Counted from the stretch's first letter, positions 31,629-43,144 are shown. The stretch is 64,000 bases of DNA from Aeromicrobium erythreum (GCF_001509405.1 NZ_CP011502.1:1426001-1490000); one strand, 5' to 3'. Numbers and translations are program-made. Notes: generated by a model from the letters alone, not told the origin.

Positions 31629-32555
31629 ATGTGGTGGTACGTCGGTAAGCGTCTCCTCCAAGCGATCCCGGTGATCCTCGGAGCGACGCTGCTCATCTAC
31701 GCGATGGTGTTCCTGCGACCAGGTGATCCCATCGTCGCGCTGTTCGGCGACAAGCCCGTGCCCGAGGGCACCTACCAGGCGCTGCGCGAGCAGTACAACT
31801 TCGACAAGCCGTTCCTGGTGCAGTGGCTGTTGTTCCTCAAGGGCGCGGTGACCCTCGACTTCGGCACGTCGTTCAGCGGCCAGCCGGTGATCGACCTCGT
31901 CCAGCGCGCGTTCCCCGTGACCATCAAGCTGGCCTTCATGGCCCTCGTCATCGAGGCCGTGCTCGGCGTGGCTGCCGGCTTCTACGCGGGCATGCGCCGC
32001 GGCAAGCTGTTCGACTCCACGATGCTCGTGGTGTCGCTGCTCGTCATCGCCGTCCCGATCTTCGTCTTCGGCTTCGTGCTGCAGCTGATCGTCGGCATCA
32101 AGCTCGGGGCGCTGCCGGCGCTCGTCAGCTCGCAGGCGACGTTCCGTGAGCTGCTGCTGCCGGCCATCGTCCTCGGTCTCGTGTCGTTCGCCTACGTGCT
32201 GCGCCTGACCCGCACGTCGGTGATCGAGAACCTCACCGCCGACCACGTGCGCACGGCCCGGGCCAAGGGTCTGCCCGACGGGCAGGTCAACCGCCGCCAC
32301 GTGCTGCGCAACTCCCTCATCCCCGTCGTGACGTTCCTCGGCGCCGACCTGGGCGGCCTGATGGCCGGCGCGGTCGTGACCGAGGGCATCTTCAACGTCC
32401 CCGGCGTCGGCAACCTGGCCTTCCAGGCCGTCCGACGCGGCGAGACCCCGACCATCGTCTCGGTGGTCACCATCATGGTGCTCGTCTACGTGCTCACCAG
32501 CCTTGTCGTGGACCTGCTCTACGCCTGGCTCGACCCGAGGATCCGCTATGCCTGA
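31629..32555 (+). CDS. Peptide ABC transporter permease (DppB-like)
   Basis: Integral membrane protein of 308 aa with about six helices. The N-terminal helix MWWYVGKRLLQAIPVILGAT and the ATPase-contact EAA loop (TARAKGLPDGQV ... LRNSLIPVVT) are typical of DppB/OppB. The ATG follows AAGGAG. It overlaps the next permease by 8 bp. Confidence 0.93.
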   Translation: MWWYVGKRLLQAIPVILGATLLIYAMVFLRPGDPIVALFGDKPVPEGTYQALREQYNFDKPFLVQWLLFLKGAVTLDFGTSFSGQPVIDLVQRAFPVTIKLAFMALVIEAVLGVAAGFYAGMRRGKLFDSTMLVVSLLVIAVPIFVFGFVLQLIVGIKLGALPALVSSQATFRELLLPAIVLGLVSFAYVLRLTRTSVIENLTADHVRTARAKGLPDGQVNRRHVLRNSLIPVVTFLGADLGGLMAGAVVTEGIFNVPGVGNLAFQAVRRGETPTIVSVVTIMVLVYVLTSLVVDLLYAWLDPRIRYA

Positions 32556-33530
32556 CGGCCGTCCCTCGAAGATCCGTCCCGGGCAGGAGCGCTACCTCGC
32601 CCGCCTGGAGGACACCCCGCTGCACGACGTCGGCGCACTCGACACCACGGCCCCGCCGGAGAGCCAGTGGAAGGAGGCGTGGAAGCAGCTGCGCAAGAAC
32701 CCGCTGTTCTGGGTCTCGGCCGTGCTCCTCGTGTTCCTGGCCGTGGTCATCGCGGTGCCGGGCCTGTTCACGAGCAACGACCCCAGCTTCTGCCAGCCCG
32801 GCAAGAGCCTGGCGGTCTCCTCGCCCGGTCATCCGCTCGGCTTCGACCGCCAGGGCTGCGACGTGTACTCGCGCGTCATCTACGGGGCACGCGCCTCGGT
32901 CGCCGTCGGCGTCTTCACGACGCTCATCGTCGCCCTGCTCGGCCTCGTGACGGGTGCCGTCGCCGGCTTCTACGGCGGCATCTTCGACACGCTCATCTCC
33001 CGCGTCGGCGACATCTTCTACGCCATCCCGCTGCTGCTGGCCGCGATCGTGCTGCTGTCGGCGCTCAACAACGTCTGGCCCGACCGTGGCTTCTGGGGGT
33101 CGGTCCTCGCGATCGTGCTCGCCCTGGGACTCTTCGGCTGGCCCCAGGTGACGCGTATCGCCCGCGGTGCCGTCATCGAGACCAAGCAGCAGGAGTTCGT
33201 CGACGCCGCGCGTGCGCTCGGTGCCACGCCGCGGCGCAACCTGCTCCGCCACGTCGTGCCGAACTCCCTGGCTCCCGTGATCGTCACGGCGACGGTCTCG
33301 CTCGGTGTGTTCATCGTGGCAGAGGCGACGCTGTCGTTCCTCGGCCTCGGGCTGCCGACCAGCATCGTGTCCTGGGGCAACGACATCGCGGCCTCCCAGA
33401 ACCAGGTGCGGGCCGGGCAGCGGCTGGGCACCATGTTCTGGCCGGCCGGAGCGCTGGCGCTCACCGTGTTCAGCTTCATCCTCCTCGGCGACGCCGTGCG
33501 CGACGCCCTCGACCCGAAGGCCAAGAAGCG

Positions 33531-33534
<4 letters not shown>
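32548..33534 (+). CDS. Peptide ABC transporter permease (DppC-like)
   Basis: Permease of 328 aa with a cytosolic N-terminal extension (about 1-45), the OppC N-terminal helix (LFWVSAVLLVFLAVVIAVPGLF) and an EAA loop (FVDAARALGATPRRNLLRHVVPNSLAP). It pairs with the DppB-like protein. The start overlaps the previous gene and the stop overlaps the next in ATGA. Confidence 0.93.
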
Positions 33535-35279
<1,745 letters not shown>

Positions 35280-35285
35280 GGCTCG

Positions 35286-35313
35286 CCCCGCGCCCGGCTG
35301 ACCGGGCGCGGGG
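35286..35313 (+). terminator. Hairpin terminator of the peptide transporter operon
   Basis: Perfect 12-bp arms (35286-35297, 35302-35313) with a CTGA loop, 6 bp after the ATPase stop and just before the SOS promoter. Confidence 0.8.
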
Positions 35314-35326
35314 TGCGTCGATCCAG

Positions 35327-35355
35327 TTGACTCGTTCGAACATCTGTTCGATCAT
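35327..35355 (+). promoter_or_regulatory. SOS promoter with perfect LexA box
   Basis: TTGACT (35327-35332), a 17-bp spacer and GATCAT (35350-35355) form a promoter. The 16-bp LexA site TCGAACATCTGTTCGA (35336-35351) fills the spacer and matches the actinobacterial consensus TCGAAC-N4-GTTCGA exactly. The -10 ends 6 bp before the GTG at 35362, so the mRNA is probably leaderless. Confidence 0.9.
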
Positions 35356-35361
35356 GGTGGG

Positions 35362-36042
35362 GTGTCCACCGCCCGTCCCGCCCTCGAGGTCGTCGCCGAG
35401 CTGCGACGCGAGGTCGAGCGGATGCAGGGCGCTCCTGCCCGCCAGTCGGTGCCCACGCACGCGGCCCTCGAGGGTCTGCTGAGCCTGGAGACCGGAGGGG
35501 TGTACGGCGTCGACTCGGCCAGCCTGGCCCTGCTGCTCATGGCCGGTCCGTCGGCGGCCGGCACGTGGTGCGCGGTGGTCGGCGCACCCGACCTGGGGGT
35601 CGAGGCTGCGGTCGCGATGGGCGTCGACCCGCACCGCACGGTGCTGGTGCCCGACCCGCAGGACCGCTGGCTGGAGGTCACGGCCGCGCTCGTCGACGTG
35701 GTGGGTCTCGTGGTCGTCCGCCCGTCCGCGGCGGTCGGCGAGGGCGACGCGTCTCGCCTCGGGGCCCGGCTGCGCAAGCAGGGCTGCGTGCTCGTCCCGT
35801 GGGGCGACTGGCCGCGCTGCGACGCCCGGCTCACCCTCGAGACCGCCCGCTGGGCAGGCCCGGGCGCCGGCGACGGGCACCTGCGCTCGCGGGAGGTCAC
35901 GGTCGCGCTCCACCGCGGCGCGGCACCGCGCCGCACCCGGGACCTGCTGCTGCCCGCGGCCGACCTCACCGTGCAGCAGGCTCGCCCCGACGTCGCACCC
36001 GTGCGCCGGCGTGAGCCCGCGGTCGTGCGGAGCGCCGGATGA
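35362..36042 (+). CDS. imuA': ImuA'-type mutasome protein
   Basis: RecA/SulA-like protein of 226 aa that starts the SOS mutagenesis cassette. Family traits: a RecA-fold core with ETGGVYGVDSASLALLLMAG and CAVVGAPDLGVEAAVAMGVDP, but no intact Walker A. A basic C-terminal tail (PVRRREP) follows. In mycobacteria ImuA' is needed with ImuB and DnaE2 for damage-induced mutagenesis. It overlaps imuB by ATGA. The assignment rests mainly on gene order and LexA control. Confidence 0.85.
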   Translation: MSTARPALEVVAELRREVERMQGAPARQSVPTHAALEGLLSLETGGVYGVDSASLALLLMAGPSAAGTWCAVVGAPDLGVEAAVAMGVDPHRTVLVPDPQDRWLEVTAALVDVVGLVVVRPSAAVGEGDASRLGARLRKQGCVLVPWGDWPRCDARLTLETARWAGPGAGDGHLRSREVTVALHRGAAPRRTRDLLLPAADLTVQQARPDVAPVRRREPAVVRSAG

Positions 36043-37559
36043 GGACCCTCGTGGTGTGGTGCCCCGACTGGCCGGTGCGGGCCGCCCTGCCCGACCTGCC
36101 GCGCGACGAGCCCGGTGCCGTGCTCGAGGGCGGCCAGGTGCTCGCGTGCAACCACGCCGCGCGGGTCGAGGGGGTGCGGCGGGGCATGCGTCGTCGCGAC
36201 GCCCAGGCGCGCTGCCCCGAGCTGCACCTGGCCGACCACCGTCCCGACGTCGAGGCACGCTCGTTCGAGGAGGTGCTGCTCGGCGTCGAGGAGCTCAGCC
36301 CCGCGGTCACGCCGTTGCGTCCCGGGCTGTGCGCGCTGCCCGTGCCGGCCCGCTTCTACGGCGGGGAGGAGCAGGCGGCGGCCGTCGTCGCCGAACGCGT
36401 CGTCTCGCTCGCGGTGTGGGACGTGCGGCTCGGCGTCGCCGACACCCTGTTCGCCGCGGAGCAGGCCGCCCGCCGGGCTGCCCCGCAGGACGTCCACGTC
36501 GTCGAGCCCGGCACCGACGCCGCCTTCCTGGCCCCGCTCCCGGTCGAGGTGCTCGAGTCGCCCGACGTGGTCAGCCTGCTGCGCCGCATGGGCCTGACCA
36601 CCCTCGCGCACCTGGCGGCGCTGCGGCCCTCCGACGTCCACACCCGGTTCGGGGCGCACGGTGGTCTGCTCCACCGGCTCGCCTCGGGGCAGGATCCCCG
36701 GCTGCTCGCGCGCCGCGACGTGCCGCCCGAGCTGAGCGGCGTGCTCGCGCTCGAGCCGCCGGTCTCCAGCTCCGAGACCGTCGCGTTCAGCCTGCGCTCG
36801 GTGGCCGAGCGGTTCGTCGCCCGCCTGGCCGAGCGCGGTGTCGTGTGCACCGCCCTCGGGATCGAGGTCGAGGTCGACGGCGTCGTCGCCTCCACCCGAC
36901 GCTGGGCGCACCCGCGCTGGTTCGGTGCCGTCGACGTCGTCAACCGGGTGCGCTGGCAGCTGCAGGGCACGGTGCTGCCCGGACCGGTCGGCGGCGTGCG
37001 GCTGGTGCCCGAGACGGTCGCGCCCGTCGGCGAGCACGCCCCGGTGCTGTTCGGGGCCGGCACCCGGGCTGCCGACGACGAGCGCGTCGAGCGGGGGATC
37101 GCCCGGGTGCAGGGTCTGGTCGGGCACGACGGGGTGCTCGCGGCCCAGGTCCAGGGTGGTCGGGCACCGGCTGCCCGCCGCCTGCTGACGACGTGGGGCG
37201 AGCAGGCGCAGCCGGCCCGGGCGGTCGGTGCCCCGTGGCCCGGGTCGGTGCCGCCGCCGGCGCCGGCCACCGTGTACGCCGCCCCGAGGCCGGCCCAGGT
37301 CGTCGGACCGGGCGACCGGGTGGTCGGCGTCGACGGCCGCGGGGCGATCAGCTGCGAGCCGGTGCGGTTCCGCGCCACGGGCGACGAGCAGTGGCGTCCC
37401 GTCGCGTCGTGGGCCGGTCCCTGGCCCGTCGACGAGCTCTGGTGGGACGAGGCCGCCGCCCGTCGGGTGGCCCGCTTCCAGGTGGTCGGTGTCGACGGGA
37501 CCGCCTGGCTCATGGTCGTCGAGAACGGCACCTGGTGGACCGAGGCCCGCTATGACTGA
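36039..37559 (+). CDS. imuB: ImuB, inactive Y-family polymerase-like adaptor
   Basis: Protein of 506 aa with Y-family polymerase organisation (palm-fingers-thumb, then little finger). Catalytic acids are not conserved: the start is RTLVVWCPDWPVRAAL rather than DxDxFFAxVE, and the usual SxDE strand reads SPAVTPLRPG. It therefore acts as an adaptor that links DnaE2 to the beta clamp. The long C-terminal extension (about 380-506) is typical. It is co-translated with imuA'. Confidence 0.9.
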   Translation: MRTLVVWCPDWPVRAALPDLPRDEPGAVLEGGQVLACNHAARVEGVRRGMRRRDAQARCPELHLADHRPDVEARSFEEVLLGVEELSPAVTPLRPGLCALPVPARFYGGEEQAAAVVAERVVSLAVWDVRLGVADTLFAAEQAARRAAPQDVHVVEPGTDAAFLAPLPVEVLESPDVVSLLRRMGLTTLAHLAALRPSDVHTRFGAHGGLLHRLASGQDPRLLARRDVPPELSGVLALEPPVSSSETVAFSLRSVAERFVARLAERGVVCTALGIEVEVDGVVASTRRWAHPRWFGAVDVVNRVRWQLQGTVLPGPVGGVRLVPETVAPVGEHAPVLFGAGTRAADDERVERGIARVQGLVGHDGVLAAQVQGGRAPAARRLLTTWGEQAQPARAVGAPWPGSVPPPAPATVYAAPRPAQVVGPGDRVVGVDGRGAISCEPVRFRATGDEQWRPVASWAGPWPVDELWWDEAAARRVARFQVVGVDGTAWLMVVENGTWWTEARYD

Positions 37560-37573
37560 CCGCCTCACGCCCC

Positions 37574-37651
37574 CCCTCCCCGCTAAGCGTGACGTTCGCG
37601 GGGCCGTGAGCGCGTCCGCACCCCGCAAACGTCACGCTCAGCGGGGGAGGG
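37574..37651 (+). repeat. Long imperfect inverted repeat between imuB and dnaE2
   Basis: Arms 37574-37603 and 37621-37651 pair over about 30 bp with two mismatches and one bulge, around a 17-nt loop. The right arm ends in the G/A-rich tract that supplies the dnaE2 ribosome-binding site, so folding could hide it. It could be an attenuator, translational switch or dispersed REP-like element. Confidence 0.8.
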
Positions 37652-37661
37652 GGAGGCGCTG

Positions 37662-40600
37662 ATGGGCTGGAACAACCCCGACGTCACCTGGCGCGAGCTC
37701 GAGGCGCGGCTCTCCGGACGTCCGGCGCACGCCCTCCCGCAGGACCGGCGTGCCGACCGGCGCGGCCCGGTGCCCGGCACCGAGGACCTGGCACCCGACC
37801 CCGTCGACGGTCGCTTCCCCGATGGCGGGGACGGTCCCGCGTTCAGCCGTAAGCGCGCGCGCTACCGGGCTCCCGGCGCCACGGACGGTGGCGGCCGGTG
37901 GCAGGACGGCGCGGACCAGGCGCCGACCGTGCCGTACGCCGAGCTGCACTGCCACAGCGACTTCAGCTTCCTCGACGGCGCCAGCGCACCCGAGGTCCTG
38001 GTCGAGCAGGCCGTCGACCTCGGGCTGGAGGCGTTGGCCCTGACCGACCACGACGGCTTCTACGGTGTGGCCCGCTTCGCCGAGGCGGCACAGGAGCTGG
38101 GTCTGCCGACGGTCTTCGGCGCGGAGCTGTCGCTCGGCCTCACGGCACCGCAGCAGGGGGTGCCCGACCCCGAGGGCAGCCACCTGCTCGTGCTCGCCCG
38201 CGGTGTGGAGGGCTACCACCGGCTGGCCTCCGCCATCACCGAGGCGCAGCTGGCCGGCGACGAGAAGGGCCGACCGGTCTACGACCTCGAGCAGCTGGCC
38301 GAGCAGGGCCGCGGGCACTGGCACGTGCTCACCGGCTGCCGCAAGGGCTTCGTGCGCCAGGCGCTCGCCACCGGCGGCCCGGCCGACGCGTCCCGCGCAC
38401 TGCGCCGTCTGGTCGACCTGTTCGGCGCCGACGCGGTCGACGTCGAGCTCACCCACCACGGCGGGCCGACCGACTCCACCGTGAACGACGTGCTGGCGGG
38501 GCTGGCCGCCGAGCACCACCTGCCCGTGGTGGCCACCGGCAACGTGCACGCGGCGACCCCGGGACGCACCCGGCTGGCCCAGGCGATGGCAGCCGTCCGG
38601 GCCCGCCGCAGCCTCACCGACATGGACGGCTGGCTGGCGGCGTCGGGCCAGGCGTACCTGCGCTCGGGCGCGGAGATGCAGGCCCGGTTCGGCCGGTACC
38701 CCGGTGCGGTGGCGCGCTCGGTCGACGTCGCCCGGGCCGCGGCGTTCGACCTGCGGCGAGCGGCCCCGCGGCTGCCGCAGACCGAGGTGCCCGCCGGGTA
38801 CACGCCGATGGAGTACCTGCGCGAGCTGGTGCGCCGGGGTGCCGACGAGCTCTACGCGCACGACCGCGACCGCGCCGAGGAGCGGCTGCAGCGGGAGCTG
38901 GCCGTCATCGAGGCGAAGGGCTTCTGCGGCTACTTCCTCATCGTCCACGACATCGTCGCCGAGGCCCGACGTCGCGGGATCCTGTGCCAGGGTCGTGGCT
39001 CGGCCGCGAACTCCGCGGTCTGCTACGCGCTGCGCATCACGGCGGTCGACTCGATGCTCTACGACCTGCCGTTCGAGCGCTTCCTGGCCGCCACCCGCGA
39101 CGAGGAGCCCGACATCGACGTCGACTTCGACGCCGACCGTCGGGAGGAGATCATCCAGTGGGTCTACGACCAGTTCGGCCGGCGCAACGCCGCCCAGGTG
39201 GCGAACGTCATCAGCTACCAGCCCCGCTCGGCCGTCCGCGACGTCGCCAAGGCGCTGGGCTACTCGGTGGGTCAGCAGGACGCGTGGAGCAAGGGCATCG
39301 AGTCGTGGCGGGCCGTCGAGACGGCCGAGGACCACCCGTTGCCGCCGCTGGTGCGCGAGCTCGCCGAGCAGCTGCTGAAGACGCCTCGCCACCTGGGCAT
39401 CCACTCCGGTGGCATGGTGCTCACCGAGCGACCGGTGGGCGAGGTGGTGCCGATCGAGCGGGCCCGCATGGACAAGCGCACCGTGCTGCAGTGGGACAAG
39501 GACGACTGCGCGTGGATGGGTCTGGTCAAGTTCGACCTGCTCGGCCTCGGGATGCTCGGGGCGATCCAGCACACGTTCGACCTGCTGGCCGAGCACACGG
39601 GGGAGCGGTGGGACCTCGCCTCGATCCCGAAGGAGGAGCGCGGAGTCTTCGACATGCTCTGCCTGGCGGACTCGGTGGGCGTGTTCCAGGTCGAGAGCCG
39701 GGCCCAGATCGGCACCCTGCCGCGTCTTCGGCCGCGCTCGTACTACGACCTCGTCATCGAGATCGCCCTCATCCGCCCGGGCCCCATCCAGGGCGGGGCG
39801 GTGCACCCGTACATCCGTCGCCGGCTGGGCAAGGAGCCGGTCGACTACATCCACCCGCTGCTGAAGCCGGTGCTGGAGCGCACGATGGGCGTACCGCTGT
39901 TCCAGGAGCAGCTCATGCAGATCGCGATGACGGTGGGCGACTGCACGGGTGATGACGCCGACCTGCTGCGGCGGGCGATGGGCTCCAAGCGCGGGACGGA
40001 GCGGATCGAGCGTCTGCGCGAGACCCTGTACGCCGGCATGCAGCGCCACGGCATCACGGGGGAGACCGCCGACGGGATCTACGAGCGGATCCAGGCGTTC
40101 GCGAACTTCGGGTTCGCCGAGAGCCACGCGCTCAGCTTCGGGCTGCTGGTGTACGCGAGCAGCTGGCTGAAGCTGCACGCCCCGGCGGCGTTCCTGGCGG
40201 CGCTGCTGCGCTCGCAGCCGATGGGCTTCTACTCCCCGCAGTCGCTCACCGCCGACGCCCGCCGGCACGGGGTGGAGGTCCGCCGACCCTGCATCGCCCG
40301 TTCCCAGGTCCACGCCGACCTGGAGCTCCTCGTCGCGGGCCAGGGGGCCGGTGCCCCGACCGGGCTCGATACCTGCACCCACCGTGAGCAGCCCCCGACG
40401 GGCGACTTCGACGACACGCAGGCCCGTGACGTGCTGCAGGCCCGGCTGGCCGAGCACCGGCGCGACGGCCACCACGCGGTGCGGCTGGGGCTCACGGAGG
40501 TGCAGGGCATCGGGCAGGCCGACGCCGAGCGGGTCGTGGCGGCCCGGGCGGAGCGTGCGTTCACCGACATGGCCGACGTGGTGCGCCGCACGCGGTTGTC

Positions 40601-41189
40601 GGTGGCGCAGATGGAGGCCCTGGCCACGGCAGGGGCGTTCGACGTGTTCGGCCTCAGCCGACGCCAGGCGCTGTGGAACGCGGGCTACACCGACGCGCCC
40701 GACCTGCTGGAGGGCACGGCCGTGCAGGCGCCGCCGCCGATGCTGCCGGGCATGAGCGACGTCGAGCTGACCACGGCCGACCTGTGGGCCACGCGCATCT
40801 CACCCACCGACCACCCGTTCGTGCACCTGCGTCCCCTGCTGGTGCGCGAGGACGTCCGCGCGGTGCAGGAGTGCGCGTCGCTCGGCACGGGTCGGCGGAT
40901 CCGGGTGGCCGGGCTCATCACCCACAAGCAGCGTCCGTACACGGCGTCGGGCGTCACGTTCCTCAACCTGGAGGACGAGACGGGCATGCTCAACGTGGTC
41001 GTGTTCGCCGATGTCTGGGCGCAGCACCGTCGGGTGCTGCAGAACGCGGCCGGCGTGGTCGTGCGCGGGGTCGTCGAGAACGTCGAGGGTGCGACGAACC
41101 TGCGCGCGGAGCGGATCGAGCGGATCGAGTCGCTGTACCCCGAGACGGCGGGGGCCATCGGTCGGCACCGCTCGCGCGACTTCCGGTGA
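37662..41189 (+). CDS. dnaE2: Error-prone DNA polymerase DnaE2 (ImuC)
   Basis: C-family polymerase of 1,175 aa that performs SOS translesion synthesis with ImuA' and ImuB. It starts MGWNNPDVTW, typical of DnaE2. The PHP domain begins YAELHCHSDFSFLDGAS (about 88-104). The catalytic palm has PDIDVDFD with Asp484, Asp486 and Asp488. Helix-hairpin-helix and OB-fold domains follow (HKQRPYTASGVTFLNLEDETG). The C-terminal tau/beta-binding parts of DnaE1 are missing, as expected for the family. Confidence 0.96.
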   Translation: MGWNNPDVTWRELEARLSGRPAHALPQDRRADRRGPVPGTEDLAPDPVDGRFPDGGDGPAFSRKRARYRAPGATDGGGRWQDGADQAPTVPYAELHCHSDFSFLDGASAPEVLVEQAVDLGLEALALTDHDGFYGVARFAEAAQELGLPTVFGAELSLGLTAPQQGVPDPEGSHLLVLARGVEGYHRLASAITEAQLAGDEKGRPVYDLEQLAEQGRGHWHVLTGCRKGFVRQALATGGPADASRALRRLVDLFGADAVDVELTHHGGPTDSTVNDVLAGLAAEHHLPVVATGNVHAATPGRTRLAQAMAAVRARRSLTDMDGWLAASGQAYLRSGAEMQARFGRYPGAVARSVDVARAAAFDLRRAAPRLPQTEVPAGYTPMEYLRELVRRGADELYAHDRDRAEERLQRELAVIEAKGFCGYFLIVHDIVAEARRRGILCQGRGSAANSAVCYALRITAVDSMLYDLPFERFLAATRDEEPDIDVDFDADRREEIIQWVYDQFGRRNAAQVANVISYQPRSAVRDVAKALGYSVGQQDAWSKGIESWRAVETAEDHPLPPLVRELAEQLLKTPRHLGIHSGGMVLTERPVGEVVPIERARMDKRTVLQWDKDDCAWMGLVKFDLLGLGMLGAIQHTFDLLAEHTGERWDLASIPKEERGVFDMLCLADSVGVFQVESRAQIGTLPRLRPRSYYDLVIEIALIRPGPIQGGAVHPYIRRRLGKEPVDYIHPLLKPVLERTMGVPLFQEQLMQIAMTVGDCTGDDADLLRRAMGSKRGTERIERLRETLYAGMQRHGITGETADGIYERIQAFANFGFAESHALSFGLLVYASSWLKLHAPAAFLAALLRSQPMGFYSPQSLTADARRHGVEVRRPCIARSQVHADLELLVAGQGAGAPTGLDTCTHREQPPTGDFDDTQARDVLQARLAEHRRDGHHAVRLGLTEVQGIGQADAERVVAARAERAFTDMADVVRRTRLSVAQMEALATAGAFDVFGLSRRQALWNAGYTDAPDLLEGTAVQAPPPMLPGMSDVELTTADLWATRISPTDHPFVHLRPLLVREDVRAVQECASLGTGRRIRVAGLITHKQRPYTASGVTFLNLEDETGMLNVVVFADVWAQHRRVLQNAAGVVVRGVVENVEGATNLRAERIERIESLYPETAGAIGRHRSRDFR

Positions 41190-41238
41190 GCATCACCGGA
41201 CCTTCGATCGGGCGACAAAAGTGACGTCTCGCGGAAAA

Positions 41239-41250
41239 CTCACCGGTGAG
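41239..41250 (+). promoter_or_regulatory. 12-bp perfect palindrome at the edge of the low-GC gene
   Basis: CTCACCGGTGAG lies 46 bp before the ATG at 41297 and at the point where GC content drops. It is a possible operator of the foreign gene. Confidence 0.35.
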
Positions 41251-41296
41251 GATGTCTGGAAGGTTAGCATTCAAGAAGCGCGGAGTGGAGATTGAT

Positions 41297-43144
41297 ATGG
41301 CAGTTGGATATAGGTCGGTTCTCAGGCTCTCCGAGAGCGAGGATGCGGTCCGGGTAGCCCGAGAGCAGTTCCGTAGCTGGCTCGTCTCTATGGTGCGGGA
41401 CCCGCGAAAAACTCTACGGTCGGCCGATTGGGACGGTCCAGGAACCTACACCCTCGGTCCTGACTCCACTCTCACCGTCGTTGAACAAGAAGACGTGGAC
41501 GGCCATCTGAGTCGACTGCTTCTGGAGTATGTCGAGACAAACAGGCATGGGATCTGGACCACGCGCTTATACGCGATGTCCTCGCCGCGAGCGCGGCGCT
41601 TGCGACAGGTGCTCTGGTTTGAGAGCGAAGGCGTCGGAAAAAATGGTCGACACGCGCAACCTGGAACTCCGAAGGTTGTGAGAAATACGCTACAGGCGGT
41701 TGATGCCTTTGACGGCGCCGTGCCAGTACTTTCTGAGCCTCGACGGCTGCGAGTACCTGAGGTCGATGACCTAGTGGCTTACATCACCGATGAGCATCGA
41801 GATCTATCGGTCGTCGTGGCAGCGCCCGTCCCCGGAGTGTCCCCTGACAAGTGGGCCAGAGCCGTCGCAACGCTCACGCGTGACGCAGTAGGGTGCGCGT
41901 CCTTCTTCGTACTCGACGCAGAGTCCCTGGCCACGCTAAATGAGAGAATCGGGCCCGCTCATTCAGTCCCCATCGGATCGCTCCGGACCTTTGTGCCCGG
42001 AGTCGACTTTGGTGACTGGGTCGATGCGCGACGACACAGAATCCTTACGTCGCGGACCATGAGTGAGGGCCTCGGCCAAAATCTTCGGTTTTCCGAGCGC
42101 CTTGTGAAAGCGGTCGCTACGGGTCCGCGGCTCAACCTTCTCGAAGCTGATCTCCCTTCGGAACTCGTACGCACAGCACGCGTGTTGCAGCGCGAACTGA
42201 TCCGACCCATCGAAATCACAAAGCCATCTCTCGACGAGATCGTCAAGGAAACACCCGCTCCCGCTGAGCATTCGGATTTCGAGCCCTCGTGGTTGCAGAA
42301 GCTCAAAACTGTCGTCAAACGCATCGCAGGGCGCGATGATGTCGACGAGGCCGCCCTGCAGGTTATCGCTGAGAAGTTTGAACAGCAGGAGACGATCGCG
42401 AAGTCGGCTCTGCAGAACGCTTCGAAGCTACAAGGGGAACGCGAGAGGTTGGAAGATCAGGTCGTCGAACTTCGAAAGCAACTAGAAGCTGAGCAGTTCG
42501 AGCGAACGCTGGCGGATCTGGCGCGGAGAGACGCGGAGAAAAAGACCCGTTCTCTTGAGCGCTGGCGCGCAGAGAGGCCCGACCGCTTCTCCTATGTTGA
42601 AGAGGCTGAGAACTCCTGGGAGTCCGAGCCCGGTAGCGTCACAGAGATCATCGAGAGACTTACGGATAGGGAGAGGTTTTCCTATGTTCTCGACTACATT
42701 GAACTAACGGATGTCAGCAAAGCCATCGACCGCGCTGACCAGATCGATGCAGTCGATCCAAATGGAACGTATGCCGCCGCCTTTTGGGAGTACATTCTGG
42801 TACTGCGCGATTACGCTGTGGAGTGTCTTGAGTCGAACTTCAGTGGCAACTTGCATATGTACCTGGGGTCAAGCACTGTTGTCGGTCGTAAATGCCCCAT
42901 TCAGAGACACCGGCCGAACGAAAGCGACTCCGTGCAGAATAACTCGCGAATGAGACGGGAGCGGACCTTCCCAGTGCCAACCTACGTGGAGGCGTCAGGA
43001 AAGATTTTCATGGCGGCGCACTTTGCACCGACGCACCGCGATCAGAATGCGCCACGCATGTACTATTATGCAGATCTGGAAAACACTCGCAAGATATACA
43101 TCGGCTACATCGGAACCCATCTGACCAATACAAGGACCAACTGA
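41297..43144 (+). CDS. Foreign-looking protein of unknown function
   Basis: Protein of 615 aa in a stretch of about 53-55% GC within a 72% GC genome, with codon use unlike its neighbours, so recently acquired. The ATG at 41297 follows GGAG; an in-frame GTG at 41246 would add 17 residues. Visible parts: an N-terminal alpha/beta region (YRSVLRLSESEDAV, LWFESEG), a coiled coil (about 375-450), and a compact basic C-terminal domain ending in APRMYYYADLENTRK, IYIGYIGTHLTN. That ending recalls a C-terminal module of uncharacterised, possibly defence-linked actinobacterial proteins, but I cannot name it. It follows the SOS operon by 107 bp. Confidence 0.75.
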   Translation: MAVGYRSVLRLSESEDAVRVAREQFRSWLVSMVRDPRKTLRSADWDGPGTYTLGPDSTLTVVEQEDVDGHLSRLLLEYVETNRHGIWTTRLYAMSSPRARRLRQVLWFESEGVGKNGRHAQPGTPKVVRNTLQAVDAFDGAVPVLSEPRRLRVPEVDDLVAYITDEHRDLSVVVAAPVPGVSPDKWARAVATLTRDAVGCASFFVLDAESLATLNERIGPAHSVPIGSLRTFVPGVDFGDWVDARRHRILTSRTMSEGLGQNLRFSERLVKAVATGPRLNLLEADLPSELVRTARVLQRELIRPIEITKPSLDEIVKETPAPAEHSDFEPSWLQKLKTVVKRIAGRDDVDEAALQVIAEKFEQQETIAKSALQNASKLQGERERLEDQVVELRKQLEAEQFERTLADLARRDAEKKTRSLERWRAERPDRFSYVEEAENSWESEPGSVTEIIERLTDRERFSYVLDYIELTDVSKAIDRADQIDAVDPNGTYAAAFWEYILVLRDYAVECLESNFSGNLHMYLGSSTVVGRKCPIQRHRPNESDSVQNNSRMRRERTFPVPTYVEASGKIFMAAHFAPTHRDQNAPRMYYYADLENTRKIYIGYIGTHLTNTRTN

